Source of the DNA: Thermoleophilia bacterium
GTDB taxonomy: Bacteria; Actinomycetota; Thermoleophilia; Gaiellales; Gaiellaceae
Length of the DNA: 13,693 nt
NCBI GenBank assembly: GCA_025935275.1
Contig: JAICVP010000026.1
Span: 1-13,693 of the forward strand
Reading direction: 5' to 3'
The notes beneath the pieces were generated by a model. The model was not told the DNA's origin. It worked only from the letters and a program-made list of their open reading frames with translations, and ran no database searches. The position numbers were made by a program, and so were the translations under genes. Shown here piece by piece: positions 6,161-12,238 of this stretch (position 1 is the stretch's first letter; every line of letters starts with the position of its first letter).

Positions 6161-7951
6161 TCACTGCTTGGTGGAGTCGGTCTCCGGCTCGCCGTTCCGG
6201 CTGACCACGCAGATCACCTGGCCGCTCTTGACCGCCTCACCCGCGGACACCGAAAGGCCGGTGACGATCCCTTCGCGGTGCGCGGTGATCTCGTTCTCCA
6301 TCTTCATCGCCTCGACGATGCAGATCACCTGACCGGCGCGCACCTCGTCGCCCTCGGCCACCTCGACCGCGAGCACCGTGCCCTGCATGGGGCTGACGAC
6401 TGCATCGCGCACAGCCCCCTGGCCGGCCCCGCCCCCGGCGCGCTCCCGGCGCCGCCGGGCCAACTCGGCGAACGGGGGCTCCGGCAGGAGGAGCTTCACC
6501 TCGAAGCGGCGGTCATCGACCTCGACCTCGACGGTGTGCTCACGCACCTTTCCGTCCGCCGCGCGCGGTACCGTTGTCTTATGAGACAACTGCTCGGCTT
6601 CCTGCGCCAGCTCCTCGGACTCGACCACGCCGTGGCACGTCTCGCCGGCGACGAAGCACGAGCGTCGCAGGAGCGCCTTGTGGAAGCCCACGAGGGTCTC
6701 GACGCCCTCGATCTCGAACTCGTCCAGCGCGCGCAGCATGCGCGCGCGGGCCCGCTCGCGGTCGGTGTCCCACACGCAGAGTTTCGCGACGAGCGGGTCG
6801 TACAGACCGGAGATCTCGCTGCCCTCGACGACGCCGGAATCGACCCGGACGCCCGGCCCAGCGGGCTCGCGGTAGCGCGTGAGCACCCCCGGCGTCGGGA
6901 GAAACCCGCTCGAGGGATCCTCCGCGTTGATGCGGCACTCGATCGCGTGGCCGCGGAATTCGAGCTCCTCCTGACGCAGGCTCGTCGGTTCGCCGGCCGC
7001 GATCAGCACCTGCTCGCGGACGAGATCGACGCCCGTCACGAGCTCGGTGACGGTGTGCTCCACCTGAATCCGCGTGTTCATCTCGAGGAACCAGTAGTCG
7101 CCGTCGCGGTCGAGCAGTCCCTCGATCGTCCCCGCGCTCCGATAACCGACCGCCCGCGCGGCCTCGACCGCGATTCCGCCGATGCGCTCGCGGAGCTGAG
7201 CGCTCACCGCCGGCGACGGCGTTTCCTCGACCAGCTTCTGGTGCCGCCGCTGGATGGTGCAGTCGCGCTCGCCGAGGTGAAGGACGTTGCCGTGGTCGTC
7301 GGCGAGCACCTGCACCTCCACGTGACGCGGGTCGGCGATGAACTTCTCCACGTAGACCGTCGGGTCGGCGAAGTACGCCTCCCCTTCGCGCCGCGCGGCG
7401 GCGAATGCGCGCTCGGCCTCGTCCGCGGAGTCGACGACCTTGAGGCCCTTCCCCCCTCCTCCGGCGGACGCCTTGATGGCGAGCGGCCAGCCAAACTCGT
7501 CGCCCAGCCGAGTGACCTCGGCCGCCGACGTGACGGGCTCAGTCGTCCCCGGGATGATCGGGACGCCGGCGCCCCGCATCAGCTCCCGGGCCGCCACCTT
7601 CGACCCCATCACCTCGATCGCCTCCGGCGGAGGCCCGATCCAGACGAGGCCCGCATCCGAGCAGGCCCGGGCGAACGAGGCGTTCTCCGCGAGGAATCCA
7701 TAGCCAGGGTGAATCGCCTCCGCCCCCGCCTGCCGGGCGGCCGCGATGATCCGCTCCTGGTTCAGGTAGCTCTCGGCCGGCGCTCCGGGCCCGACCAAAT
7801 AGGCCTCGTCGGCGACGGCAGCATGGAGCGCAGCCCGGTCTGCCTCCGAGTACACGGCCACGGTCGCAATCCCAAGCTCGCGAAGAGTGCGGAAGACCCG
7901 GACCGCGATCTCCCCGCGGTTGGCGACGAGAACCTTTCCGAAAGGAGGCAT
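6161..7951 (-). CDS. Acyl-CoA carboxylase alpha subunit: biotin carboxylase fused to biotin carrier domain
   Basis: 596-residue protein that carboxylates its own biotin with ATP and bicarbonate for acetyl- or propionyl-CoA carboxylation (malonyl-/methylmalonyl-CoA supply). The biotin carboxylase N-domain starts at residue 1 (GKVLVANRGEIAVRVFRTL). The ATP-grasp glycine loop ASAGGGGKGLKVV is followed by GERDCTIQRRHQKLVEE, the catalytic EMNTRIQVEH, and the C-domain ECRINAEDPSSGFLPTPG. A linker of about 70 residues leads to the carrier domain (VSPMQGTVLAVEVAEGDEV), with biotinylated Lys550 in EAMKMEN. The fusion is the actinobacterial AccA/PccA/BccA arrangement. ATG at 7951 is chosen because homology begins there; the open frame continues far upstream but is antisense to pgsA and the GNAT gene. 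The gene is divergent from pgsA with a 24-bp gap. The carboxyltransferase beta subunit is not in the window, so the acyl-CoA substrate cannot be told. Confidence 0.94.
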   Translation of the reverse strand: MPPFGKVLVANRGEIAVRVFRTLRELGIATVAVYSEADRAALHAAVADEAYLVGPGAPAESYLNQERIIAAARQAGAEAIHPGYGFLAENASFARACSDAGLVWIGPPPEAIEVMGSKVAARELMRGAGVPIIPGTTEPVTSAAEVTRLGDEFGWPLAIKASAGGGGKGLKVVDSADEAERAFAAARREGEAYFADPTVYVEKFIADPRHVEVQVLADDHGNVLHLGERDCTIQRRHQKLVEETPSPAVSAQLRERIGGIAVEAARAVGYRSAGTIEGLLDRDGDYWFLEMNTRIQVEHTVTELVTGVDLVREQVLIAAGEPTSLRQEELEFRGHAIECRINAEDPSSGFLPTPGVLTRYREPAGPGVRVDSGVVEGSEISGLYDPLVAKLCVWDTDRERARARMLRALDEFEIEGVETLVGFHKALLRRSCFVAGETCHGVVESEELAQEAEQLSHKTTVPRAADGKVREHTVEVEVDDRRFEVKLLLPEPPFAELARRRRERAGGGAGQGAVRDAVVSPMQGTVLAVEVAEGDEVRAGQVICIVEAMKMENEITAHREGIVTGLSVSAGEAVKSGQVICVVSRNGEPETDSTKQ

Positions 7952-7960
7952 GGGCGCGCG

Positions 7961-7966
7961 TATTCT
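7961..7966 (+). promoter_or_regulatory. Possible -10 box of pgsA in a 24-bp divergent spacer
   Basis: TATTCT (TAnnnT pattern) lies nine bases before the pgsA ATG, and no ribosome site fits in the remaining CCCTTCC-type sequence. This spacing suggests a transcript that begins at or very near the start codon (leaderless). On the opposite strand the same bases give CAGAAT (7962-7967) ten bases before the carboxylase ATG, so both promoters may overlap. No -35 box is recognisable. Confidence 0.4.
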
Positions 7967-7975
7967 GTCCCTTCC

Positions 7976-8515
7976 ATGCACTTTGCAGACCAGCTGACGC
8001 TCGCGCGGGCGTTTTCGGTGCCTGTCGTCGTCGTGCTCTTCGCCTGGGACTTTCCCAACCACTACTACTGGGCGACCGCGGTCTTCGCCCTTGCGATGGC
8101 CACCGACTACGTCGACGGCTGGTGGGCGCGGCGCACGAATCGCTCGTCCAACCTGGGACGGCTCCTCGATCCGGTAGCGGACAAGCTCCTCGTCATGGCC
8201 GCGCTGATCATGCTCGTGGGCGTTGCCTTTCCCGCCTGGATGGTCGCCGCGATCGTCGCCCGCGAATTTCTCATGTCGGGCCTTCGGCTGGCGGCGCTCG
8301 AGCGGGGAGTCGTGATGGCCGCGCGCGATCTCGGGAAGCTCAAGACCGGAGCACAGGCAACCGCGGCGGCCATCGGGGGCCTGGCGGCGGGAGGCGCCTT
8401 CAGCACCGACATCGCGTGGTGGGCCGGGCTCGTGGCGCTCGCACTGACCTGGATCTCGGGCCTCGACTACTTCATGAGCGCCCCGAGGGTCTTCCGTGGG
8501 CAGCAGCCTGCGTAG
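7976..8515 (+). CDS. pgsA: CDP-diacylglycerol-glycerol-3-phosphate 3-phosphatidyltransferase
   Basis: 179-residue integral membrane enzyme that joins CDP-diacylglycerol and glycerol-3-phosphate to phosphatidylglycerol-phosphate, the first committed step to phosphatidylglycerol and cardiolipin. The full CDP-alcohol phosphotransferase signature DxxDGxxAR(x8)GxxxDxxxD is present at residues 44-69, with all four metal-binding aspartates (D44, D47, D65, D69). The N-terminal DQLTLARAFSVPVVVVLF and the later REFLMSGLRLAALERG and LGKLKTGAQA are typical of PgsA rather than of other family members. Several hydrophobic spans follow. Length is normal. It is the first gene of an overlapping operon with a GNAT gene (20-bp overlap) and glpK; glpK makes its co-substrate. 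Another phosphatidyltransferase of the same branch is a less likely alternative. Confidence 0.9.
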   Translation: MHFADQLTLARAFSVPVVVVLFAWDFPNHYYWATAVFALAMATDYVDGWWARRTNRSSNLGRLLDPVADKLLVMAALIMLVGVAFPAWMVAAIVAREFLMSGLRLAALERGVVMAARDLGKLKTGAQATAAAIGGLAAGGAFSTDIAWWAGLVALALTWISGLDYFMSAPRVFRGQQPA

Positions 8516-9380
8516 CTTCGCGCCGCAGGACCGCGCCGCAGTGCTCGAGCTCTCCCGGCGTGCCCTCCAGCGGCCGCAGGAGCAGGTGGGCAATCCTCTC
8601 TGGACGACCGCGGAGGAGCTCGAGAGCGAGCTCTCGGACTGGGAGGTCCCGCCGGAGGAGACCTTGTTCGTGGACGAGATCGACGGCGAGGTCGTCGGCT
8701 TCGCGGGCGTCGAGATCTCTCCGGGCTTCGACCACGCGGACCTCTTCGGCCCGCTCGTCGCGCCGAGCCACCGCGGGCAGAAGCTCGGGTCGATGCTGCT
8801 CGAAGCGGCCATCGAGCGGGCAGAGAACCGAAGCGCGCACCGTGTCGTCGGCGCGGTCGGCGCGAGGAACGCGACGGGCCAACTGCTGCTCGAGCGGGCC
8901 GGATTCGCACCGTCGGGAAACGCAACGGCGGTCTTCCGCCTGAGCGAGGCCGACCATCGCCGAGTCGAGTCGGGGCCCGAGCAGCTGACCGTGCGGCCGG
9001 GCACGCCCGCTGACCTCGACGCGACGATGAAGCTCTATCGCGAGTGCTTTCCCGACGGCTCGTTTCCGGAGAGCGCGTGGCTGGCCGGGCTCGAGCAGGG
9101 GGCGGTCTACATCGGCGAGGCGGAGGGAGCGGCGCGCGCGGTGGTGAACATCGACGCACCCGACCGCTGGATCTACCACCTCGGCGTCACCGAGAGCGAG
9201 CGCGACCGCGGCATCGGCGCCTATGTCCTCTCGGAGGCGCTGGCCGGCTACTGGGGAAGTCACCCCGGCGAGACTCTGGGCCTCTCGGTCCACGCGGACA
9301 ACCTGCCCGCCCTTCGGCTGTACCGGCGCCAGGGCTTCGCACCGCTGCTCGTGCTGCAGGCCTTCGAGCTCCCGCTCTAG
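8496..9380 (+). CDS. Tandem-GNAT N-acetyltransferase (mycothiol-synthase-like architecture)
   Basis: 294 residues with two GNAT folds in tandem. In the first, the acetyl-CoA pyrophosphate loop is visible as LVAPSHRGQKLGSMLLEAA (RGQKLG 93-98), with ARNATGQLLLERAGF downstream. The second carries LGVTESERDRGIGAYVLSEA (RDRGIG 236-241) and VHADNLPALRLYRRQGF. The loop of the second domain is closer to the R/QxxGxG/A consensus, so that half is more likely active; the first has K-L in place of G-I/V. Size and tandem layout match MshD-type proteins, but many double GNATs have other substrates, so no symbol is given. Start is GTG at 8496, inside the end of pgsA, with GAGGG upstream. Its stop shares one base with the glpK GTG (TAGTG). 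Confidence 0.85.
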   Translation: MGSSLRSFAPQDRAAVLELSRRALQRPQEQVGNPLWTTAEELESELSDWEVPPEETLFVDEIDGEVVGFAGVEISPGFDHADLFGPLVAPSHRGQKLGSMLLEAAIERAENRSAHRVVGAVGARNATGQLLLERAGFAPSGNATAVFRLSEADHRRVESGPEQLTVRPGTPADLDATMKLYRECFPDGSFPESAWLAGLEQGAVYIGEAEGAARAVVNIDAPDRWIYHLGVTESERDRGIGAYVLSEALAGYWGSHPGETLGLSVHADNLPALRLYRRQGFAPLLVLQAFELPL

Positions 9381-10807
9381 TGCTGCTCGGGATCGACCAG
9401 GGCACGACGGGGACGACGTGCCTCGTCCTCGACGAGGGTCTGCGGACGAAGGGGCGCGGCTACCGAGAGGTGGCCCAGCACTACCCCCGTCCCGGCTGGG
9501 TCGAACAGGATCCGAACCGGCTCTGGGAGTCGGTGCTCGCAGCGGCCGAGGACGCGCTCGGCGAGGCGGGTGTGGCGGCCGCTGATCTCACCGCGATCGG
9601 GATCACGAACCAGCGCGAGACGACGATCGTCTGGGACCGGACGACGGGGGAACCCGCCCACAGCGCGATCGTCTGGCAGGACCGGCGCACCGCCGAGCGC
9701 TGCAAGGAGCTCCCCGCCGACCTCATCCGCGACCGCACCGGCCTCGTCCCCGACCCGTACTTTTCGGCGACGAAGCTCGAATGGATCCTGCGCGAGACGA
9801 GCGGCGACCTCGCCTTCGGCACGGTCGACTCCTGGCTCATCTGGAAGCTCACGGGCGGGGCCGTCCACGCAACCGACGTCTCCAACGCCTCGCGGACGCT
9901 GCTCGTCGACCTCTCGACGCTCCGGTGGGACGACGAGCTCCTCGGGCTCTTCGGCGTGCCGCGCGCCGTGCTTCCGGAGATCGTCAGCTCGAGCGGCGAG
10001 ATCGGCGAGGCCGAGCTCTTCGGCGCCCGGATCCCCATCGCGGGAGCGGCAGGCGACCAGCAGGCTGCCCTCTTCGGCCAGGCCTGCTTCGGGCGCGGCG
10101 AGGCGAAGGCGACCTTCGGGACCGGTGCCTTCCTCCTCGCGAACAGCGGCCTCGAGCGGAGCGGGCCCGGCGAAGGCGTTGTCGAGACCGTGGCCTGGCG
10201 GCTGGGTTCCGCGGAACCGGTGTATGCCGTGGAGGGGTCGGTATTCGTCACGGGCGCGGCGCTGCAATGGCTGCGTGACGCGCTGGGCCTGCTTGCGGAC
10301 TCGGGAGAGAGCGAGGCGCTCGCCCGAGTCGTCGAGGACAACGGCGGCGTCCACTTCGTCCCCGCGCTCGCGGGGCTCGGCTCGCCGCACTGGGTCCCGG
10401 AGGCCCGTGGGCTCATCAGCGGCATTTCCGGCGGCACGCGGCGAGAGCACCTCGTCAGAGCCGCGCTCGAAGCGGCGGCCTTCCAGATACGTGACGTGGT
10501 CGACGCCCTTCCCTTCCCGCTCGAGACGCTGCGCGCCGACGGAGGCGGGTCGGGCAACGCCTTTCTGATGCAGTTCCTGGCCGACCTCACGCGCCTCCCC
10601 GTCGAGGTGCCCGCCGAACGGGAGACCACTGCACTCGGCGCCGCCGCGCTCGCGGGCCTCGCCACTGGGGTCTGGAGCGGAATCGACGAGCTGGCGGGCC
10701 TGTGGCAGTCCGCTGCGCGCTACGAGCCCGAGCTCCCCGGGGAGGAGGCCGACCGCCTGCTCGCCGAATGGCGCGTGGCGGTCAGGCGCGCTCTTCTTCT
10801 TCGCTGA
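9380..10807 (+). CDS. glpK: Glycerol kinase (FGGY family)
   Basis: 475-residue cytosolic enzyme: glycerol + ATP to sn-glycerol-3-phosphate. Motifs in order are the phosphate loop GIDQGTTGTT (residues 4-13), PRPGWVEQDP, AIGITNQRETTIVWDRTTGE with substrate-binding Arg79-Glu80, IVWQDRRTAERC, GLVPDPYFSATKLEWIL, FGTVDSWLIWKLTGG, catalytic-base Asp226 in AGAAGDQQAALFGQ, ATFGTGAFLL, VPALAGLGSPHW and DGGGSGNAFLMQFLAD. It is about 25 residues shorter than E. coli GlpK, mainly from a shortened loop before DPYF and from the ends. GTG at 9380 is chosen because the family N-terminus starts there and it overlaps the preceding stop by one base; the longer upstream frame is antisense noise over the GNAT gene. 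Co-transcription with pgsA couples glycerol-3-phosphate supply to phospholipid synthesis. The 3' end overlaps the small minus-strand gene by 26 bp. Confidence 0.95.
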   Translation: MLLGIDQGTTGTTCLVLDEGLRTKGRGYREVAQHYPRPGWVEQDPNRLWESVLAAAEDALGEAGVAAADLTAIGITNQRETTIVWDRTTGEPAHSAIVWQDRRTAERCKELPADLIRDRTGLVPDPYFSATKLEWILRETSGDLAFGTVDSWLIWKLTGGAVHATDVSNASRTLLVDLSTLRWDDELLGLFGVPRAVLPEIVSSSGEIGEAELFGARIPIAGAAGDQQAALFGQACFGRGEAKATFGTGAFLLANSGLERSGPGEGVVETVAWRLGSAEPVYAVEGSVFVTGAALQWLRDALGLLADSGESEALARVVEDNGGVHFVPALAGLGSPHWVPEARGLISGISGGTRREHLVRAALEAAAFQIRDVVDALPFPLETLRADGGGSGNAFLMQFLADLTRLPVEVPAERETTALGAAALAGLATGVWSGIDELAGLWQSAARYEPELPGEEADRLLAEWRVAVRRALLLR

Positions 10808-10937
10808 GATCTTCGGCGACCCCCGCTCGCCACCAGGCAGAGCGGGTGTCGGCAGCAGGCGCCGTCAGGCGCGCGAGCCCCTCCTCGATCGCCTCGAGCT
10901 CCTCCGGTGAGGGCTCCGGTCGGATCTCAGGGTTCAT
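10782..10937 (-). CDS. Small acyl-CoA carboxylase epsilon-subunit-like protein
   Basis: 51-residue acidic protein. The pattern PEPSPEELEAIEEGLARL, a short variable linker, then SAWWRAG matches the layout of actinobacterial acyl-CoA carboxylase epsilon subunits (a PTPEELAAL helix followed by SAWA/W-R near the C-terminus). Those subunits bind and stabilise the alpha-beta carboxylase complex, and an alpha subunit is encoded 2.8 kb away on the same strand. ATG at 10937 is the only start that gives this family-like product; a longer frame upstream is antisense to the NlpC/P60 gene. No ribosome site is visible, but TTTAAT lies nine bases upstream. The last 26 bp overlap glpK tail-to-tail. Function rests on a short motif, so it is probable rather than certain. 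Confidence 0.65.
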   Translation of the reverse strand: MNPEIRPEPSPEELEAIEEGLARLTAPAADTRSAWWRAGVAEDLSEEEERA

Positions 10938-10946
10938 CCGGCTGAC

Positions 10947-10952
10947 ATTAAA
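10947..10952 (-). promoter_or_regulatory. Possible -10 box of the epsilon-like gene (leaderless arrangement)
   Basis: On the minus strand this reads TTTAAT, five of six matches to TATAAT, exactly nine bases before the ATG at 10937. The same nine-base spacing is seen at pgsA. No ribosome site lies between. No clear -35 box was found. Confidence 0.4.
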
Positions 10953-10983
10953 GGGCCCGAGTGGCTCCGACGATAGGAACACC

Positions 10984-11991
10984 ATGCGCCGGGGTCTCGT
11001 CGCAGTCGTCGCCGTGGTCGCCGCCTTCTTCGCGGCGCAGCCCGCCGTTGCCGCGAGCTGGGCGCAGCCGCAGATCAAGGCCGTCGTCGCGAACGGGCTC
11101 ATGGGCCCGAGCGTGTCCAACTTCCGGGCCAACCAGAACATCACGCGAGCGGAGCTCGGCGAGGCGCTCGCCGCCCTCACCGGGGAGCCCCAGGTCGTCG
11201 TCGACCCGGACGCCGAGGTCTCGATCGCGGAGCTGGACGCCAAGATCGTCAAGGCGCTCGGCCTCCGCCCGGACGCGAAGAGATTCCAGCGAAAGGTCAA
11301 GGAGGCCGGCCTCCAGCCCCCGCGGCGCCTCGGCAACGAAGTCGTCGCGCGACTGATCTGGCTTCGCTTCAACCATCCGCAGGAGGACGACAACCTCGAG
11401 CTCCGGCCGCAGGATCCCGCGACTCGCGCCGAGGCCGCGTATTCGCTCGCCCGCGCGCTGCAGATCTCGCAGTGGGACCGGGACAACGTCGCCGCACTCG
11501 CCGATTCGTTTTCGCTCCCCAACTACGGCGACTGGCCCAAGCGCGTGCTCCAGCGCGCCGTGCACTTCATCGGCTACCCCTACGTCTGGGGCGGGATGTC
11601 GGAACGGCAGCAGGTGACCTTCGGCGTCACGTCACGCGGAGGCTTCGATTGCTCCGGCTTCGTCTGGCGCATCTACAAGCTGCAGCCGTACCCGAACGGA
11701 GGCTCGCTCTCCTCGGTGCTCCAGGGCCGCACGACCTACCAGATGAGCGGCGAGGTGCCGAAGTCGAAACGGATCCCGTTCGACCGCCTGAAGGCCGCCG
11801 ATGTGGCGTTTTTCGGCTCGGATGGGCGCCGTTCGAGCCCTTCGCAGGTCGATCACACGGGTATTGCGCTGGGAAACGGCTGGATGATCCATTCCTCCAG
11901 CCAGGGAGTCGCGTTCGTGCCGCTCACGGGCTGGTATCGCGACCGTTTTGCCTGGGCCCGGCGCCCGCTTACGGAAGCCGGCCTTCCCTAG
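10984..11991 (+). CDS. Secreted NlpC/P60 peptidoglycan endopeptidase with SLH-like N-terminal region
   Basis: 335 residues. A signal peptide (MRRGLVAVVAVVAAFF, cleavage likely after AVAA near residue 24) exports it. Residues about 25-65 read like an S-layer-homology motif (WAQPQIKAVVANGLMG, then FRANQNITRAELGEALAAL), and a second partial copy (RPQDPATRAEAAYSLARAL) lies about 120 residues on; such domains attach proteins to cell-wall polymers. The C-terminal NlpC/P60 domain has Cys223 in GGFDCSGFVW, His291 in VDHTGIALG and His303 in WMIHSSSQ as catalytic triad, with YPYVWGGMS before it. It probably cleaves stem peptides in the cell wall. ATG at 10984 is preceded by AGGA five bases upstream. 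It is divergent from the epsilon-like gene with a 46-bp spacer. The two SLH-like parts are weak matches; the peptidase call is firm. Confidence 0.88.
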   Translation: MRRGLVAVVAVVAAFFAAQPAVAASWAQPQIKAVVANGLMGPSVSNFRANQNITRAELGEALAALTGEPQVVVDPDAEVSIAELDAKIVKALGLRPDAKRFQRKVKEAGLQPPRRLGNEVVARLIWLRFNHPQEDDNLELRPQDPATRAEAAYSLARALQISQWDRDNVAALADSFSLPNYGDWPKRVLQRAVHFIGYPYVWGGMSERQQVTFGVTSRGGFDCSGFVWRIYKLQPYPNGGSLSSVLQGRTTYQMSGEVPKSKRIPFDRLKAADVAFFGSDGRRSSPSQVDHTGIALGNGWMIHSSSQGVAFVPLTGWYRDRFAWARRPLTEAGLP

Positions 11992-11995
11992 GGCC

Positions 11996-12029
11996 GAAAG
12001 CCCCGAAAGTCAGGTTCGAGCAGGCTTTT
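11996..12029 (+). terminator. Possible terminator after the NlpC/P60 gene
   Basis: GAAAGCC (11996-12002) can pair with GGCTTTT (12023-12029) with one G-T pair, and the loop holds a further CGAA/TTCG pairing. The distal arm ends in TTTT. It lies a few bases after the stop codon at 11991. The stem is short and has internal bulges, so the call is tentative. Confidence 0.35.
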
Positions 12030-12055
12030 CCCGAATCCCTCGAAGGGGGGATGTT

Positions 12056-12073
12056 GCGACCTCTCGCGGTCGC
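12056..12073 (+). other. Hairpin in the spacer upstream of the small peptide gene
   Basis: GCGACC (12056-12061) pairs perfectly with GGTCGC (12068-12073) around a six-base loop. No T-run follows. With the preceding CCCTCGAAGGG hairpin it suggests a structured leader for the small peptide gene that starts about 40-50 bases downstream. It does not match a riboswitch class known to me. Confidence 0.35.
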
Positions 12074-12111
12074 TGATACTTCGGCTCGTTGTAGGCGTCC
12101 GAACACGGGAG

Positions 12112-12213
12112 ATGATCGGAATGCTTCATTGGAAGGTAAAGCTCGCGCACGTCGCAGTTGTCGCCGCCCTCTTGGCCGCTTTCCTGAGCGACCTTGAAGG
12201 GTGGGCCTGGTAG
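12112..12213 (+). CDS. Small single-span membrane peptide (30-33 aa), unrecognised
   Basis: Two in-frame ATGs (12112 and 12121) open a frame that ends at TAG 12211-12213. The product has a basic, amphipathic beginning (HWKVKLAH), a hydrophobic core (VAVVAALLAAFL) and an acidic, Trp-rich end (DLEGWAW), as expected of a tiny membrane protein. ATG at 12121 has GGGAG nine bases upstream, which makes it the better start. It lies on the same strand as, and 25 bp before, the GGDEF gene, so the two may be co-transcribed. I do not recognise a family and assign no function. Chance occurrence of a short frame is possible; the ordered residue composition and ribosome site argue for a real gene. Confidence 0.5.
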   Translation: MIGMLHWKVKLAHVAVVAALLAAFLSDLEGWAW

Positions 12214-12238
12214 CACGGCGAACGGTTAAGCCATAGCC

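Noticed and set aside
6278..7975. Long plus-strand open frame opposite the carboxylase gene, continuous with pgsA
   Set aside because: It mirrors the codon structure of the carboxylase gene; its product is Arg/Leu/Asp-rich without motifs, and PgsA homology starts only at 7976.
7952..9004. N-terminal extension of the carboxylase frame by about 351 residues
   Set aside because: The open frame continues antisense to pgsA and the GNAT gene, but the extension is low-complexity Arg/Ser/Pro-rich sequence and the family N-terminus (GKVLVANRGEIA) starts just after the ATG at 7951.
9044..9379. Upstream extension of glpK over the GNAT gene
   Set aside because: Arg/Gly-rich with no homology; the kinase motif GIDQGTTG begins right after the GTG at 9380.
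10702..10983. Upstream extension of the NlpC/P60 gene
   Set aside because: It would bury the signal peptide, and the region is explained by glpK and the minus-strand epsilon-like gene.
12010..12035. tRNA T-loop-like GGTTCGAG
   Set aside because: Flanking bases do not form a T stem and no acceptor, D or anticodon arms are found around it.
11992..12111. Cyclic di-GMP or cyclic di-AMP riboswitch ahead of the GGDEF region
   Set aside because: The conserved core sequences of these classes could not be found; only simple hairpins are present.
12010..12216. Minus-strand 68-residue frame across the small-peptide spacer
   Set aside because: No ribosome site, no ordered composition and no motif; the plus-strand peptide explains the coding-like part better.
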